DNA of 64,000 nt from Gemmatimonadaceae bacterium. GTDB lineage: Bacteria > Gemmatimonadota > Gemmatimonadetes > Gemmatimonadales > Gemmatimonadaceae. A program made the position numbers and the translations under genes. The notes beneath the pieces were generated by a model that was not told where the DNA came from, made no database searches, and was given only the letters and a program-made list of their open reading frames with translations. The stretch covers positions 31,021 through 95,020 of the forward strand of contig JAUQWM010000020.1 of NCBI GenBank assembly GCA_030835125.1, written 5' to 3'. The first letter of the stretch is position 1; each line of letters begins with the position of its first letter. This document shows, in pieces, positions 1 to 10,243 of this stretch.

Positions 1-110
1 AGCAGCTCGCGATTCGCGGGACGCCCACGTTCTACGTGAACGGGCGGGTGATCCCCGGCGCGATCCCCTGGGAGCTGTTCGCCCAGGTGATCGACGACGC
101 GTCGAAGTAA
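1..110 (+). CDS. C-terminal fragment of DsbA/thioredoxin-fold protein (5' end outside window)
   Basis: Frame ends QLAIRGTPTFYVNGRVIPGAIPWELFAQVIDDASK*; GTPTFYVNG is typical of DsbA-like thioredoxin folds. Confidence 0.7.
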   Translation, partial: QLAIRGTPTFYVNGRVIPGAIPWELFAQVIDDASK

Positions 111-119
111 CGGCTCGCG

Positions 120-950
120 TCAGCCGCGCTCCATGCGGAGCGCCTTCTGCAACGCCTCCCAGCGCGCCCGGGCCACGCGCAGCCTCACGCCCGTGGTGAG
201 GACGACCGTGCCGGCGCCATCGGCGTCGCGGTGCAGTTCGCGGATCCGTGCCAGGTTCACGATCAGCGACCGGTGGATGCGGACGAAGTCGCCGCGACGC
301 AGCAGCCGCTCGAGCACGTGCATGCGCTGGGTGATGACCCAGGCCCTGCCGTCGCAGTGGATGCGGGCGTGGTCTCCCGAGGCCTCGACCCAGTCGATCG
401 ACCCCACGTCCACCACGATCACCTTGCCGCCGGCGCGCACGCCGATGCGGGTCGGGAAGCTCTCGCTCTCGCCGTCCCCGGCGCCCGTCAGCTCCACGGT
501 GGACTCCGGCGCGCCCCGACGATCGTCGGCCATGCTCTCCAGCGTCCGGCGCAGCGTGAGCGCATCGAGGGCACGCAGCCGGTCGAGCGCGCGATCGACC
601 GCGGCGGCGAAGCGCGGACGGCCGAACGGCTTCAGCAGGTAGTCGAGGGCGTGCACCTCGAACGCGCGGATCGCGTGCCGGTCGTGCGCCGTGACGAAGA
701 CGATGCCCGGCGGCACGTCGGGGCCCAGCCGCTCCAGCACGGTGAACCCATCCTCGTCAGGCATCTCGATGTCGAGGAAGACGAGGTCGGGCTTCAGCCG
801 CCGGATCTCCTCCACCGCCTGACGGCCATTCGCCGCCTCGCCAACCAGCCGCACCGACGCGTGCTCGGCCAGCAGCGCCCGAACCGCGTCCCGCGCCACG
901 GGTTCATCGTCCACGATCACCGCGCGCACGGAACCCGCCTCGCTCGTCAT
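120..950 (-). CDS. LytTR-family response regulator
   Basis: N-terminal receiver (VRAVIVDDEPVARDAVRALL, DLVFLDIEMPDEDGF, LKPF) plus C-terminal LytTR (WVEASGDHARIHCDGRAWVI, FVRIHRSLIVNL). Confidence 0.92.
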   Translation of the reverse strand: MTSEAGSVRAVIVDDEPVARDAVRALLAEHASVRLVGEAANGRQAVEEIRRLKPDLVFLDIEMPDEDGFTVLERLGPDVPPGIVFVTAHDRHAIRAFEVHALDYLLKPFGRPRFAAAVDRALDRLRALDALTLRRTLESMADDRRGAPESTVELTGAGDGESESFPTRIGVRAGGKVIVVDVGSIDWVEASGDHARIHCDGRAWVITQRMHVLERLLRRGDFVRIHRSLIVNLARIRELHRDADGAGTVVLTTGVRLRVARARWEALQKALRMERG

Positions 951-2068
951 GTTCCACTCCGCCGCGGGACGAGGACGGTCACCACGGTTCCTCCCGCCGG
1001 GTCACGCCGGACATCGAGGCGGCCCGCGTCCCCGTACAGTTCCGCCAGCCGCTCGCGCGTGTTCCGCAGTCCCGTGCCCTTCCCGTTCATGGTGGCGGCA
1101 TCGAAACCCGAACCGTCGTCGCGCACGACAAGCGAAAGCGTTCCGCTGTCCACCACGGCCCGCACGTCGATGCGACCCGCCGTGGAGGCGCGCGACACCC
1201 CGTGGCGCACCGCGTTCTCGACCAGCGGCTGGAGGATGAGTGGCGGGACCAGCGTCTCGAGCGCCTCGTCCGAGGCGTCGATCGAGCAGCGCAGGCGATC
1301 CGGGAAACGCGCCGCCTCGATGGCGAGGTACTCGCGCACCATGTCGAGTTCATCGGCCAGGGGAATCTCGGCCTCGCTGGTCGAGTCCTGCACCCGGTGG
1401 AACAGGCTGCCGAGCCGGTCGAGCATCTCATCGGCGCTGTCGGCGCGACCCGATCGCCAGAGCTGCCCGATGGTGTGCATGGTGTTGAACAGGAAGTGCG
1501 GCCGGATCTGCGCGTTGAGCGCCTGCAGCCGCGCGCGCGTGACCTGTCCCTCCAGGCGCGCCAGGTGCAGTTCGCGCGCACGGGCGCGCCGGTAGAACAT
1601 CAACCCCTGGGTCACCGCGAGGATGGCCGCATAGATGAGCAGCGCGATGTGCAACCGCAGGGTCATCCACAGCGCCCCCTGCCGCACCAGCACGCCCACC
1701 CCGAGGAACTGGCCACTACTGGCCCAGTAGCCAAGCACGACCAGCGCATTGCTGACGAAGGCGAGGGCGACGGCGGCGACGAGGTGTACCGGCACGTGCC
1801 GCCGCCACGCCCCACCGATGAGCGGGAACCGCGCGGCCAGTACGATCGCCGCCAGGGTCGCCGGGATCCACGCCAGGGTCTGCGTGAACGCGCCCCGAAG
1901 CGCCGCGCCTAACGCAACCGGGTCGCCCCCCCGCAGCGTCGCGTCGAGCGACGCCTGCCCGGCCAGGACGAGCCCCGCCGCGACCCAGATCGCGCACACG
2001 ACGAGGACGACCCGCCCGGTGAGGGGAGGCCGATCCACTGCCACCTCGCCCGTCGGCTGCGCCATCAA
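947..2068 (-). CDS. LytS-type sensor histidine kinase
   Basis: TM N-terminus, LNAQIRPHFLFNTMHTIG phosphoacceptor motif, GxGLRNTRERL ATPase; 4-bp overlap with the downstream LytTR regulator. Confidence 0.92.
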   Translation of the reverse strand: MMAQPTGEVAVDRPPLTGRVVLVVCAIWVAAGLVLAGQASLDATLRGGDPVALGAALRGAFTQTLAWIPATLAAIVLAARFPLIGGAWRRHVPVHLVAAVALAFVSNALVVLGYWASSGQFLGVGVLVRQGALWMTLRLHIALLIYAAILAVTQGLMFYRRARARELHLARLEGQVTRARLQALNAQIRPHFLFNTMHTIGQLWRSGRADSADEMLDRLGSLFHRVQDSTSEAEIPLADELDMVREYLAIEAARFPDRLRCSIDASDEALETLVPPLILQPLVENAVRHGVSRASTAGRIDVRAVVDSGTLSLVVRDDGSGFDAATMNGKGTGLRNTRERLAELYGDAGRLDVRRDPAGGTVVTVLVPRRSGT

Positions 2069-2099
2069 TCAGTCCTGTGGCCCCTGGCCTGTACCGTGT

Positions 2100-2120
2100 G
2101 ACCTCCGACCTCCGACCTCG
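2100..2120. repeat. Short 7-bp tandem repeat (GACCTCC x2 + GACCTCG)
   Basis: gacctcc gacctcc gacctcg read directly; intergenic, just before the stop of the next gene. Confidence 0.6.
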
Positions 2121-2127
2121 GAGCCTC

Positions 2128-4326
2128 CTATAGCCCGATCGTCCTCGAGAACTTGAGGATGAACGCCCTGGAAAGCGACAACGGCATGGGAGCCATCGCC
2201 GGATCCTGCGTCCGGTCCGCATCGAGGCCTTCATTATATACCAGCCACAGGTCGGTGCCCTCGGAGAATGCGTACCGCAGCCGCACGTTGAGGTCGAGGC
2301 GCTCCGTCGTGGAGTTGTACTGCACGAAAGCGCTGGCGGAGGCGCTGGCGTCCTTCGCTGCACGCACCCGCAGCCGGCCCACCTGGACGGTCGCCGCCTG
2401 GTCGCGCGACGCGAAGCGCAGGCGGCTCAGTTGGTATTCGCCGCCCAGCTCGAGGTACGGCGACACGTTCCAGGTTGGGCTGGCGATCACCTGCATCCGG
2501 GTGCCGTCGAAGTAGCTGCCGGCCCGCATGTCCACATCCGTGCGCAGCTTCGAGCCCGACGGCATGCTGAAGACCACCTGGAGGTCGGCGAAGTCGTAGG
2601 CCCCGACGGGAACGTCGATCACCCCGGCGATCCTGAAGGCTTCGGCGACATTCTCGTGGAACCATTTCGGCTCCACCCAGCCACCACCACCAGCCTTGGT
2701 GTCCCATTGCACCCAGGCCGCGTACTGTCCGGACTCGAGCGCGCCGTCGCTGTTCCGGAACGTGGAGAAGGCGAGCGCGCCCGGGTAGACGCGACGCAAG
2801 ACCGGGTGCGCATCGGTGAAGATGAAGTAGTTGCCGACGATGTTCGCCGAGGTGAAGTCGCGCCGGGGGAGAAAGCCGAGCGCGGGCTGGAAGTCGGCGC
2901 CGGAGCGGGTCGCATTCAACTGGTACTGGAGTCCGCGGCCCGTGCGCCGCTCCCAGCGCACGAAGTACTGGCTCCGGTCCACGATGCCGAGCGTGTCGGT
3001 GTCGTCAAAGGACGACATCCACTTGAGGGTGAGGTAGTCGTCACCGCGCACCCGGAACGATCCGTCAGCCCCGACGCCGACGTTCTGCGAGCCCGCCCCG
3101 GCGAGCGACGTGAGCATGAAGCCGGCGGTGGAGTGGCGGTTGAAGACCGGCCGCCGGAGGCGGAGTACCCCGAAGTTCTCGCTCGGGGAAACGCCCTGGT
3201 CGTCGGTCTGCATCTCGAGGAGGCCAACGTCCCAGGCGCCGGCGCGCCCGACCAGCCGGGCGCCGGCCAGTATTGGCACGGGCGTGAAGTCGGAGGCCAG
3301 CCCGATGCGCCGGGAGTGGAACAGCCGCGTGCCCCCGCCGCCGACGAAATCGAACAGGCCGCTGTTCTCCTGGAAGAAACGGCGGCGCTCGGGATAGAAG
3401 AGCGGGAATCGATCGAGGTTTACCTGCTGGTCGTCGGCCTCGACCTGCGCGAAGTCGGTGTTGACGGTGAGGTCGAGCGTCATCCGGCTCGAGAGCGGGT
3501 AGCGCACGTCGAGCCCCACCTCGTTCTCGCTGCCGCGGTCGGTGCTGAACCCCGGCGGCGTGGGGCGCACGACCTGGTTCCTCGACGTCAGGACGTACGG
3601 AGTGATGTACAACGGCCTCCGGGTCTGGACGTCGCGCAGTTCGACGTCGCGCGCCACCGACGGGCGCCGGAACTCGAACCTGGGATCGATCTCCGGAAAG
3701 GTGACGCGCTCACCGGTTCGCGAGACGAGGCGGGTGACGGTGAGCCCCATCGTCGCCCGGCCATCGTCGCCGACCCGGAATCCGAGGCTCGAGAAAGGGA
3801 TCCGCACCTCGGTGAACCACCCGGTAGCCGTCACGGTGGAACGCGCGGTCCAGAACGTGTCCCAGCTGTCGTTCAGCGTCGCGCCGTCGTCGGACACCAG
3901 CACGTCAAACCGGATCCCGCCCGGCGTGGTGCCGAACCACTTCGCGTTCTGGTTGTCATTGAACGCATCGATGTAGATCGCGAACGCATCGTCCCCGTTC
4001 CAGCGATCGCGATACAGCGAGTTGATGCGGATGCCGGACGGGGTCTCGTCGTAGAACCAGCCGGCGGCATAGAAGTGCTCGTTGTCATAGGCCACCTTGA
4101 TGACACTGCGCTGGGACGCCGAGCCACGGAACACCGGCGCGTACATGGTGAGCGGCAACGGCTCGACGCCTTCCCAGGCAACCTCGTTCGGGTTGCCGTC
4201 GAGTACGATCGGCGCGGTCAGGCGGGGCAACTCGAATCGCGCCGCGTCCTGTCCCTGCGCAGCGGCGCTCGCCACGCCGAGCGTCACCACGGCCGTCATC
4301 CATTGCATGTGCGTCCAGCCCAGCAT
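2128..4326 (-). CDS. DUF5916 / carbohydrate-binding family 9-like outer-membrane protein
   Basis: IVLDGNPNEVAWEG...VKVAYDNEHFYAAGWFYDE...DDAFAIYIDAFNDNQNAKWFGTTPGG...NTDFAQVEADDQQVNLDRFPLFYPERRRFFQENSGLF; start placed at MLGWTHMQWM. Confidence 0.88.
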   Translation of the reverse strand: MLGWTHMQWMTAVVTLGVASAAAQGQDAARFELPRLTAPIVLDGNPNEVAWEGVEPLPLTMYAPVFRGSASQRSVIKVAYDNEHFYAAGWFYDETPSGIRINSLYRDRWNGDDAFAIYIDAFNDNQNAKWFGTTPGGIRFDVLVSDDGATLNDSWDTFWTARSTVTATGWFTEVRIPFSSLGFRVGDDGRATMGLTVTRLVSRTGERVTFPEIDPRFEFRRPSVARDVELRDVQTRRPLYITPYVLTSRNQVVRPTPPGFSTDRGSENEVGLDVRYPLSSRMTLDLTVNTDFAQVEADDQQVNLDRFPLFYPERRRFFQENSGLFDFVGGGGTRLFHSRRIGLASDFTPVPILAGARLVGRAGAWDVGLLEMQTDDQGVSPSENFGVLRLRRPVFNRHSTAGFMLTSLAGAGSQNVGVGADGSFRVRGDDYLTLKWMSSFDDTDTLGIVDRSQYFVRWERRTGRGLQYQLNATRSGADFQPALGFLPRRDFTSANIVGNYFIFTDAHPVLRRVYPGALAFSTFRNSDGALESGQYAAWVQWDTKAGGGGWVEPKWFHENVAEAFRIAGVIDVPVGAYDFADLQVVFSMPSGSKLRTDVDMRAGSYFDGTRMQVIASPTWNVSPYLELGGEYQLSRLRFASRDQAATVQVGRLRVRAAKDASASASAFVQYNSTTERLDLNVRLRYAFSEGTDLWLVYNEGLDADRTQDPAMAPMPLSLSRAFILKFSRTIGL

Positions 4327-4618
4327 CTCCACTCCGGGTTCGGGATGCTGGAATGAACCGGCGGTGGCGGGCGATCGCGCCGGCTTGACGATGAACGGAC
4401 GATCCGGCCCGACGAATGACAGTGGGTCAGGGGCAAGCCGGAAACCACGCGGACATCCCGACGACAGCGGATCCGGGCGGACCGCCACAGGTCTACCGGG
4501 TGTTGGTCGGCTGGCGTGTCTGGATGCTGGAGGGACAGCGAGTGCGTCCGGTGGTCACACACCGCGTGGACGGCACTCGGCTCGCTATCTTGAGAAGGCA
4601 ACACCGTTGAGGACTGCA

Positions 4619-5131
4619 ATGGACAGGAAACCCGGTAGCGTGAAGACGGGCTGGCAGCGCACCGTGTGCCTCGCGCTGGTCGCGACCATGTCGTCACTCG
4701 TGACGGTCGCCTGTCGCGACTCCACGAAGGCGCTCGAGCCGCTCGGCAGCTGGTCCGCAGCGGGCAGCTGGGAAGGCCGCGTTGTCATCACCGATGACCA
4801 GTCTCGCTACCCGGCCGATGCCGTCACGATCGTGTCCGCCACGATCGACGGTGACACGCTCAACCTGACGGTGTCCTACGGCGGCGGGTGCAGCGACCAC
4901 GCCTTCGGCATGCTGGCCGGCACGGCGTGGATGGAATCGTATCCGGTGCAGATCGGGATGCGGCTCGCGCACGATGCGCACGGGGACGCGTGCGACGCGC
5001 TGCTGACCCGAACCCTCCGCTTCGACCTCACGCCACTGAAGACCGCTTACGCGGCGTCGTACCACTCGGCGACTGGCATCATGACGCTGCGCATCACAGG
5101 CTCGTCCCTGTCGCCCACCTATTCATTCTGA
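4619..5131 (+). CDS. Putative lipoprotein, hypothetical
   Basis: Signal peptide with lipobox-like SLVTVAC; in-frame ATG at 4619. Confidence 0.65.
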   Translation: MDRKPGSVKTGWQRTVCLALVATMSSLVTVACRDSTKALEPLGSWSAAGSWEGRVVITDDQSRYPADAVTIVSATIDGDTLNLTVSYGGGCSDHAFGMLAGTAWMESYPVQIGMRLAHDAHGDACDALLTRTLRFDLTPLKTAYAASYHSATGIMTLRITGSSLSPTYSF

Positions 5132-5133
5132 GG

Positions 5134-5511
5134 ATGACGCGCCGTCTCTTCTGCCTGGCCGCGTTGGTCGCCGGGCTGGCCTGCTCCGAGTCGCTGGGCC
5201 CGGAGGACTTCTATGGCGTATGGGGGGGCACGGGGGTGCGCCTCACGCTCTCCAATACGCAGGCCACTTTCGAATCGTCGTGCTGGGGAGGCGAGATCGC
5301 GATTCCGATCCAGGTCGACGGCGACGACTTCGAGGCGGTCGGCACCCTCAACTCGCAAGGCGGTGCCGGAATGAGCGAGAGTCGCGCCGCGACATTCTCC
5401 GGCCACCTGAGCGGGGATCGCCTCACCCTCGTCGTGGGTCCGACGATCCTCGGCCTCGGCCCGTACTCGCTGCACCGCAACGAACAGGTCCAGATCCCAG
5501 GCTGCCCATGA
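5134..5511 (+). CDS. Putative lipoprotein, hypothetical
   Basis: MTRRLFCLAALVAGLACSES lipobox; starts 2 nt after the preceding lipoprotein. Confidence 0.65.
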   Translation: MTRRLFCLAALVAGLACSESLGPEDFYGVWGGTGVRLTLSNTQATFESSCWGGEIAIPIQVDGDDFEAVGTLNSQGGAGMSESRAATFSGHLSGDRLTLVVGPTILGLGPYSLHRNEQVQIPGCP

Positions 5512-5526
5512 GCAGTGATCCCCGAT

Positions 5527-5582
5527 GCCCGACGCCCGACGCCCGATGCCCGATGCCTGATGCCTGATGCCCGATGCCTGAT
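5527..5582. repeat. 7-bp tandem repeat array, (GCCYGAY)x8
   Basis: gcccgac gcccgac gcccgat gcccgat gcctgat gcctgat gcccgat gcctgat between convergent gene ends. Confidence 0.9.
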
Positions 5583-5584
5583 GC

Positions 5585-8500
5585 CTATCTATAGCGTACC
5601 CCCAGCCCCTCCCGCCTGAACCCGGCGTCCCGCAGCAATTCCGCATACGCTGACGCGCCCGCGGGCTCACGATTGATGGTCTCGACCATGATGTCGGGGG
5701 CGCGGCCGACTCCGCTCCCTGCCGTCAGGTGCACCACCAGTGCCCCGACGGCCGCCGACACCAGCGCCGGTTCCTCGCCAGGGCGGATCGCGATCCGGCG
5801 ACCGCGTCCCTCGACCGAGAGGACGACGCGGCCACCGGCGCAGACCAGCAGCGCCCCGCTCCCGCGCGGGCGCGTGAACGGATCCACGTCCACCCCGGTG
5901 AGCGGCAACGCATACACGTTGGCCGGGTCAGACGCCGCCATCACCACCACCGCGTCAGGCGCGGCGTCCGGCGATGCCTTCGCACGCAGCATCTCCACCG
6001 CGGCCGGCAGGGCGAACTGCGCCCCCGCCAGGCCGGCGACGAAGTAGCCTCGCTGCACCTCACCCCGGAACTCGAGCCGCTTGAGTTCGAGGTAGATCTC
6101 CCGCCACGACACCGCCGGTCGTTCCCGGCGCCACCAGTCCCGCGACACCACGCCGTAGCGCGCCAGCCATTGCCGCGCCACCGCTTCCGCCAGCTCCCCT
6201 TCCTCGCCCGGCTCGGCGCCTAACGTCCCCGGGGCGTGGACCAGCGACCAGCGGCCGCCCCAGGTGGCCGCACCGGGACGGTCTGGTCGCTTCCATCGCG
6301 CCAGGCGGCGCATGCCGGCGCGGCGCTGCACCACCGGACGCGAGGTCGAGGGCGTGAACCCCTCGGGCAGCCAGCGCGTGGGGTCGACCTCGGTCGGGCG
6401 CCTGGCGGGAAGGACGGGACGGTGACGGATCACGTCGCGAAGGGCTTCGACCGTGTCGTTGGTGACCAGGCCGGCGGCAACCAGCTCGCGCAACGCATCG
6501 TGCAGTCGCTGGGAGCCGGTCGACGTCGCGGCCGCGAGGTCGGCGACGAACGATGCGCCCTGGGCGCGCAGCACCGCGAGCACGGCGCGCGCTGGTGCGC
6601 CAAGCGTCGCCTCGGAGGGTTGGCCCAGCCAGAGACGCCCGGTTCCCCGCTCGAAGAACCGGACCCGGCCCACGCCCGCCGCCGGTGCGCCGACGACGGC
6701 AGGGCCGCCCTCGTCAGGCCGCGGCGGTGGCGGCTCGGCGGCCCAGACGAGGCGCCCACTGGCGGCAAGGGCATCGAGCGCGCCGCGGTCGTAGGGCGAG
6801 AGCCGCGCCGGCAGGTAATCACGTTCCCATGACGCCGCCGGGCGTGACAGCCCGTAGAGCTGCGACAGCACGGTCGCCGTCCCGTCAGGCCCCGCCAGTC
6901 GCGTGTCGGGCGTCAGGTGCTGCCAGCGCTGCATGAACCGCGCAAACGCCTCGATCGATACCGCCTCGATCTGCTTCCGCGCGCGCGCCAGCTCCAGACG
7001 CCGGGCGCGTTCCAGCGGCCGGCGGGCAGTCCACCGGACGACCTCGCGGCCCGGCCCGAACGATCCCCGCACCACCACCCGTGCCGCCAGCCAGTCGTCC
7101 ATGCGGCGCGCGACCCATCGGGCATCGAACGCATAACGAGTGACGATGTCGTCCACGGACACCGGACCGGCCAGGACGATCCACCGCGCGAGGACATCCC
7201 GCCGCGCCGCGGGTCCGGTGAGCGCCACCTGCCGCACGGCCTCCGGGATGGCCTGGCTGGCCGGCGTCTCGACCCCCCGCGCCGGATCGCCATCCCGGTG
7301 CGTGCAGACGGTGTGCACCGCGTCGCCAAAGGCCGCCGCATAACGAGACCAGGCATCCACCAGCAGGAACCGGCGCGCCCCGGGGAACAGCGCGACCGAG
7401 ACCAGGCGCCCGCTCGCCAGGAGCGCCGCCAGCGGATCGCCCCGCAGCCACTCGCCCGCCGGCGCCACGCGGGCCCGGAGTTCGCCCTCCGTCACGTCGC
7501 CGGCCCGGTCGACGAGCACGGCCAGTTCGTCGGCGTCCCGCGCCTGCCACCCCGTCGCCGTTCCGCGGCGTCGCGCCAGCACCTCCTCCAGCACGGCGAG
7601 GGTGGCTTCGTCGGCACCCTGCCCGCCCAGCAGTTCGTCCAGCAGCGCCTGGTCGAGCGACAGCAGCGCCGCGCGGGACTCGGCGCGGGGCGTGTCGTCG
7701 CCGTACATCCAGTCCATCACGAAGCCGAACTGCAGCGAGAGCGCGAAGGGCGAGGGCATCTCCGTCGCCACCGGGCGGATGCCTAACGCGCCGGAGGCGA
7801 CGCGGCCCAGCACATCGCGCAGCCCGTCGAGGTCGAAGGCGTCCTGCAGGACGTCGCGGTAGGTCTCCACCACGATCGGGAACGACGGGAAGTCGCGGAC
7901 CGCCTGCAGCAGGTCCGCCGCCTTGATCCGCTGCAGCCAGAGGGGCATGCGCCGCCTCGGACTGCCGCGCGGCAGGAGCAGGGCGCGGGCCGCGTTCATC
8001 CGGAAGCGCGCCCCGAACAGCGACGACGCGCCGACCTCCTCGAGCAGGAGCTGCTCGGCCTCGGCGGCGGTGAGGGTCCGGATCACGTCGACCGGGACGG
8101 TCACCGCGCCGAGATCGGGGAGCCTGAGCATCAGGCCGTCGTCGGTGGTCTGCACCTGGACGTCGACGCCCAGGTGTTCCTGGAGGCGGCGGCCGAGCGC
8201 CATGCCCCACGGCGCATTTACCCGTCCGCCGAAAGGCGCGTGGAGGACCATGCGCACACCGCCCACCTCGTCCCGGAAGTGCTCGAGGACGAGTGCTCGC
8301 TCGTCAGGCACGGTGCCGGTGATCGCCCGCTGCGTGTGGACATACTCCACCAGCGACCGGACTGTGGGGGGGTCGGCATGATAGTCCTGCCCGATCGCGA
8401 CCACGGCGTCCGGGCCTTCCGCCATGTCGAGGCGGCGGCGGAGGGCGCCGACCCGGCCGCTGAGGTGGTGTGATCGCGCCATGAACTCGCCGTGCCAGAA

Positions 8501-10228
8501 GGGCATCCGCGCCGGCGCGCCGGGTGCGGGGATCACCACGACGCGATCGTGCTCGATCGAGCGGATGCGCCACGTCGACGAACCGAGCTGGAACGCGTCG
8601 CCCACCCGCGACTCGTGCACGAACTCCTCATCCAGTTCGCCGAGCCGCGTCCGGTCGGGCAGGTTGACCGTGTACAGGCCACGATCGGGAATCGTGCCTC
8701 CTGAGATCGTGGCCAGGAGGCGGGCGCCGCGCGCCGGGGTGAGCGCGTCGGTCATCCGGTCCCAGTGGATTCGCGGCTCCAGCTCCGAGGCCACGGCGGC
8801 GGGATACTTCCCCGACAGCATCGCCACCGTCTCGTCGAACGCCGAGCGGGCGAGCGCATGCCAGGGATAGGCGCACCGCACGAAGTCATAGAGGGCATCG
8901 GCCGTCCATCCATCGGTGTCGGAGGCGACCATGGCCACGATGAGCTGCGCCAGCACGTCGAGCGGGTTCTGGACGACCCGCGTCGGCTCCACGTCGCCGG
9001 CCAGCATGGCTTCGACGATGGCGAGCTGCTCGAGGGCGTCGTCCCGGAACGTCGGGATGAACAGCCCGCGGCTCACGGCGTCGAGCGAATGCCCGGCGCG
9101 CCCGACGCGTTGCAGGGCCGACGACACGCGCTTGGGACTCTGGAGCTGGATCACCAGGTCCACCGAGCCTACGTCGATGCCGAGTTCGAGAGAACTCGTC
9201 GTCACCAGCGCCTTCAGGTCGCCGGCCTTGAGCTGCCCCTCGAGCAGGTGGCGGCGTTCCCGCGAGAGCGATCCGTGATACGGCAGCGCGACCTCGGCGC
9301 CGGCGAGGGTGTTGATGCGGGCGGCCATACGCTCCGCCTGTCCACGGTTGTTCACGAAGACGAGCGTGGTCCGCGCATCGCGCATGCGCTCGAGCACGAG
9401 GGGCACCACCGACGTCCAGATCGTGCCGTCGACGTGGTTCAGGTCCTCCACGGGCGAGACGGTCGACACGTCCATCGTCTTCACCAGGCCGCAGTCCACG
9501 ATCGTGACTGGCCGGAACCGTGGCGACTCGCCGGGCACGGACGGCGCGCAACCGCCCAGGAATCGGGCGATCTCGTCGAGCGGTCGCTGGGTCGCCGACA
9601 GGCCGATGCGCTGTGGCGGCGCCGGGGCGACCTGGCTCAGCCGCTCGAGCGTGAGCGCGAGGTGCGCGCCGCGCTTGGTGCCGGCGATCGCGTGGATCTC
9701 GTCGACGATCACCGCGCGCAGGCTGCTGAACATCGAGCGCCCGCGGATGTTCGTGAGGAGGATGTGCAGCGATTCCGGTGTCGTGATGAGGATGTGCGGT
9801 GTCCGCCGCACCATGCGGGCGCGCGCCGCCTGGCTCGTGTCTCCCGTCCGGACCGCAACCCGGATCTCCGGGAACACCTCCCCCGCGGCCGTGAACCGCG
9901 CCCTGAGCTCGGCCAGCGGGAGCTCGAGGTTCCGCTGGATGTCGTTGCTGAGCGCCTTGAGCGGCGAGACGTAGAGCAGGTGGATCGCGTTGGCGAGCGG
10001 CCCCGACTGCCCTTCGGTGATCAGCGCATCGAGTTCCCAGAGGAACGCGGAGAGCGTCTTTCCCGTGCCCGTCGGCGCGAGGATGAGCGTGTCGTCCCCG
10101 CTGGCGATCGCGGGCCAGCCCGCGCGCTGTGGCGCCGAGGGCTCACCAAGCGTCTCGGCGAACCAGGCGCGAACGAGCGGATGGAACGACGCGAGTGGGT
10201 GCGCCGGGTCGGCCGCTCCTTCAGGCAC
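5585..10228 (-). CDS. lhr: Large Lhr-type DEAD/DEAH ATP-dependent helicase
   Basis: 1547 aa; ILAPTGTGKTLSAFLWELDAL, VDEIHAIAGTKRGAHLALTLERL, SATQRPLDEIARFLGG, LELGIDVGSVDLVIQLQSPKRVSSALQRVGRAGH, long C-terminal region. Confidence 0.93.
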   Translation of the reverse strand: MPEGAADPAHPLASFHPLVRAWFAETLGEPSAPQRAGWPAIASGDDTLILAPTGTGKTLSAFLWELDALITEGQSGPLANAIHLLYVSPLKALSNDIQRNLELPLAELRARFTAAGEVFPEIRVAVRTGDTSQAARARMVRRTPHILITTPESLHILLTNIRGRSMFSSLRAVIVDEIHAIAGTKRGAHLALTLERLSQVAPAPPQRIGLSATQRPLDEIARFLGGCAPSVPGESPRFRPVTIVDCGLVKTMDVSTVSPVEDLNHVDGTIWTSVVPLVLERMRDARTTLVFVNNRGQAERMAARINTLAGAEVALPYHGSLSRERRHLLEGQLKAGDLKALVTTSSLELGIDVGSVDLVIQLQSPKRVSSALQRVGRAGHSLDAVSRGLFIPTFRDDALEQLAIVEAMLAGDVEPTRVVQNPLDVLAQLIVAMVASDTDGWTADALYDFVRCAYPWHALARSAFDETVAMLSGKYPAAVASELEPRIHWDRMTDALTPARGARLLATISGGTIPDRGLYTVNLPDRTRLGELDEEFVHESRVGDAFQLGSSTWRIRSIEHDRVVVIPAPGAPARMPFWHGEFMARSHHLSGRVGALRRRLDMAEGPDAVVAIGQDYHADPPTVRSLVEYVHTQRAITGTVPDERALVLEHFRDEVGGVRMVLHAPFGGRVNAPWGMALGRRLQEHLGVDVQVQTTDDGLMLRLPDLGAVTVPVDVIRTLTAAEAEQLLLEEVGASSLFGARFRMNAARALLLPRGSPRRRMPLWLQRIKAADLLQAVRDFPSFPIVVETYRDVLQDAFDLDGLRDVLGRVASGALGIRPVATEMPSPFALSLQFGFVMDWMYGDDTPRAESRAALLSLDQALLDELLGGQGADEATLAVLEEVLARRRGTATGWQARDADELAVLVDRAGDVTEGELRARVAPAGEWLRGDPLAALLASGRLVSVALFPGARRFLLVDAWSRYAAAFGDAVHTVCTHRDGDPARGVETPASQAIPEAVRQVALTGPAARRDVLARWIVLAGPVSVDDIVTRYAFDARWVARRMDDWLAARVVVRGSFGPGREVVRWTARRPLERARRLELARARKQIEAVSIEAFARFMQRWQHLTPDTRLAGPDGTATVLSQLYGLSRPAASWERDYLPARLSPYDRGALDALAASGRLVWAAEPPPPRPDEGGPAVVGAPAAGVGRVRFFERGTGRLWLGQPSEATLGAPARAVLAVLRAQGASFVADLAAATSTGSQRLHDALRELVAAGLVTNDTVEALRDVIRHRPVLPARRPTEVDPTRWLPEGFTPSTSRPVVQRRAGMRRLARWKRPDRPGAATWGGRWSLVHAPGTLGAEPGEEGELAEAVARQWLARYGVVSRDWWRRERPAVSWREIYLELKRLEFRGEVQRGYFVAGLAGAQFALPAAVEMLRAKASPDAAPDAVVVMAASDPANVYALPLTGVDVDPFTRPRGSGALLVCAGGRVVLSVEGRGRRIAIRPGEEPALVSAAVGALVVHLTAGSGVGRAPDIMVETINREPAGASAYAELLRDAGFRREGLGVRYR

Positions 10229-10243
10229 CGTGGCACGCCATGG

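Noticed and set aside
231-1595. Long plus-strand ORF (454 aa) and similar long ORFs at 2431-4356, 31604-32713, 42151-43854, 52601-55066 and 56105-58609
   Set aside because: All lie antisense to clearly recognisable genes and have low-complexity Arg/Ala/Gly/His-rich translations typical of GC-rich antisense frames.
5527-5582. Possible CRISPR array
   Set aside because: Contiguous 7-bp units with no spacers, no 25-40 bp repeats and no cas genes; the same applies to the other heptamer arrays.
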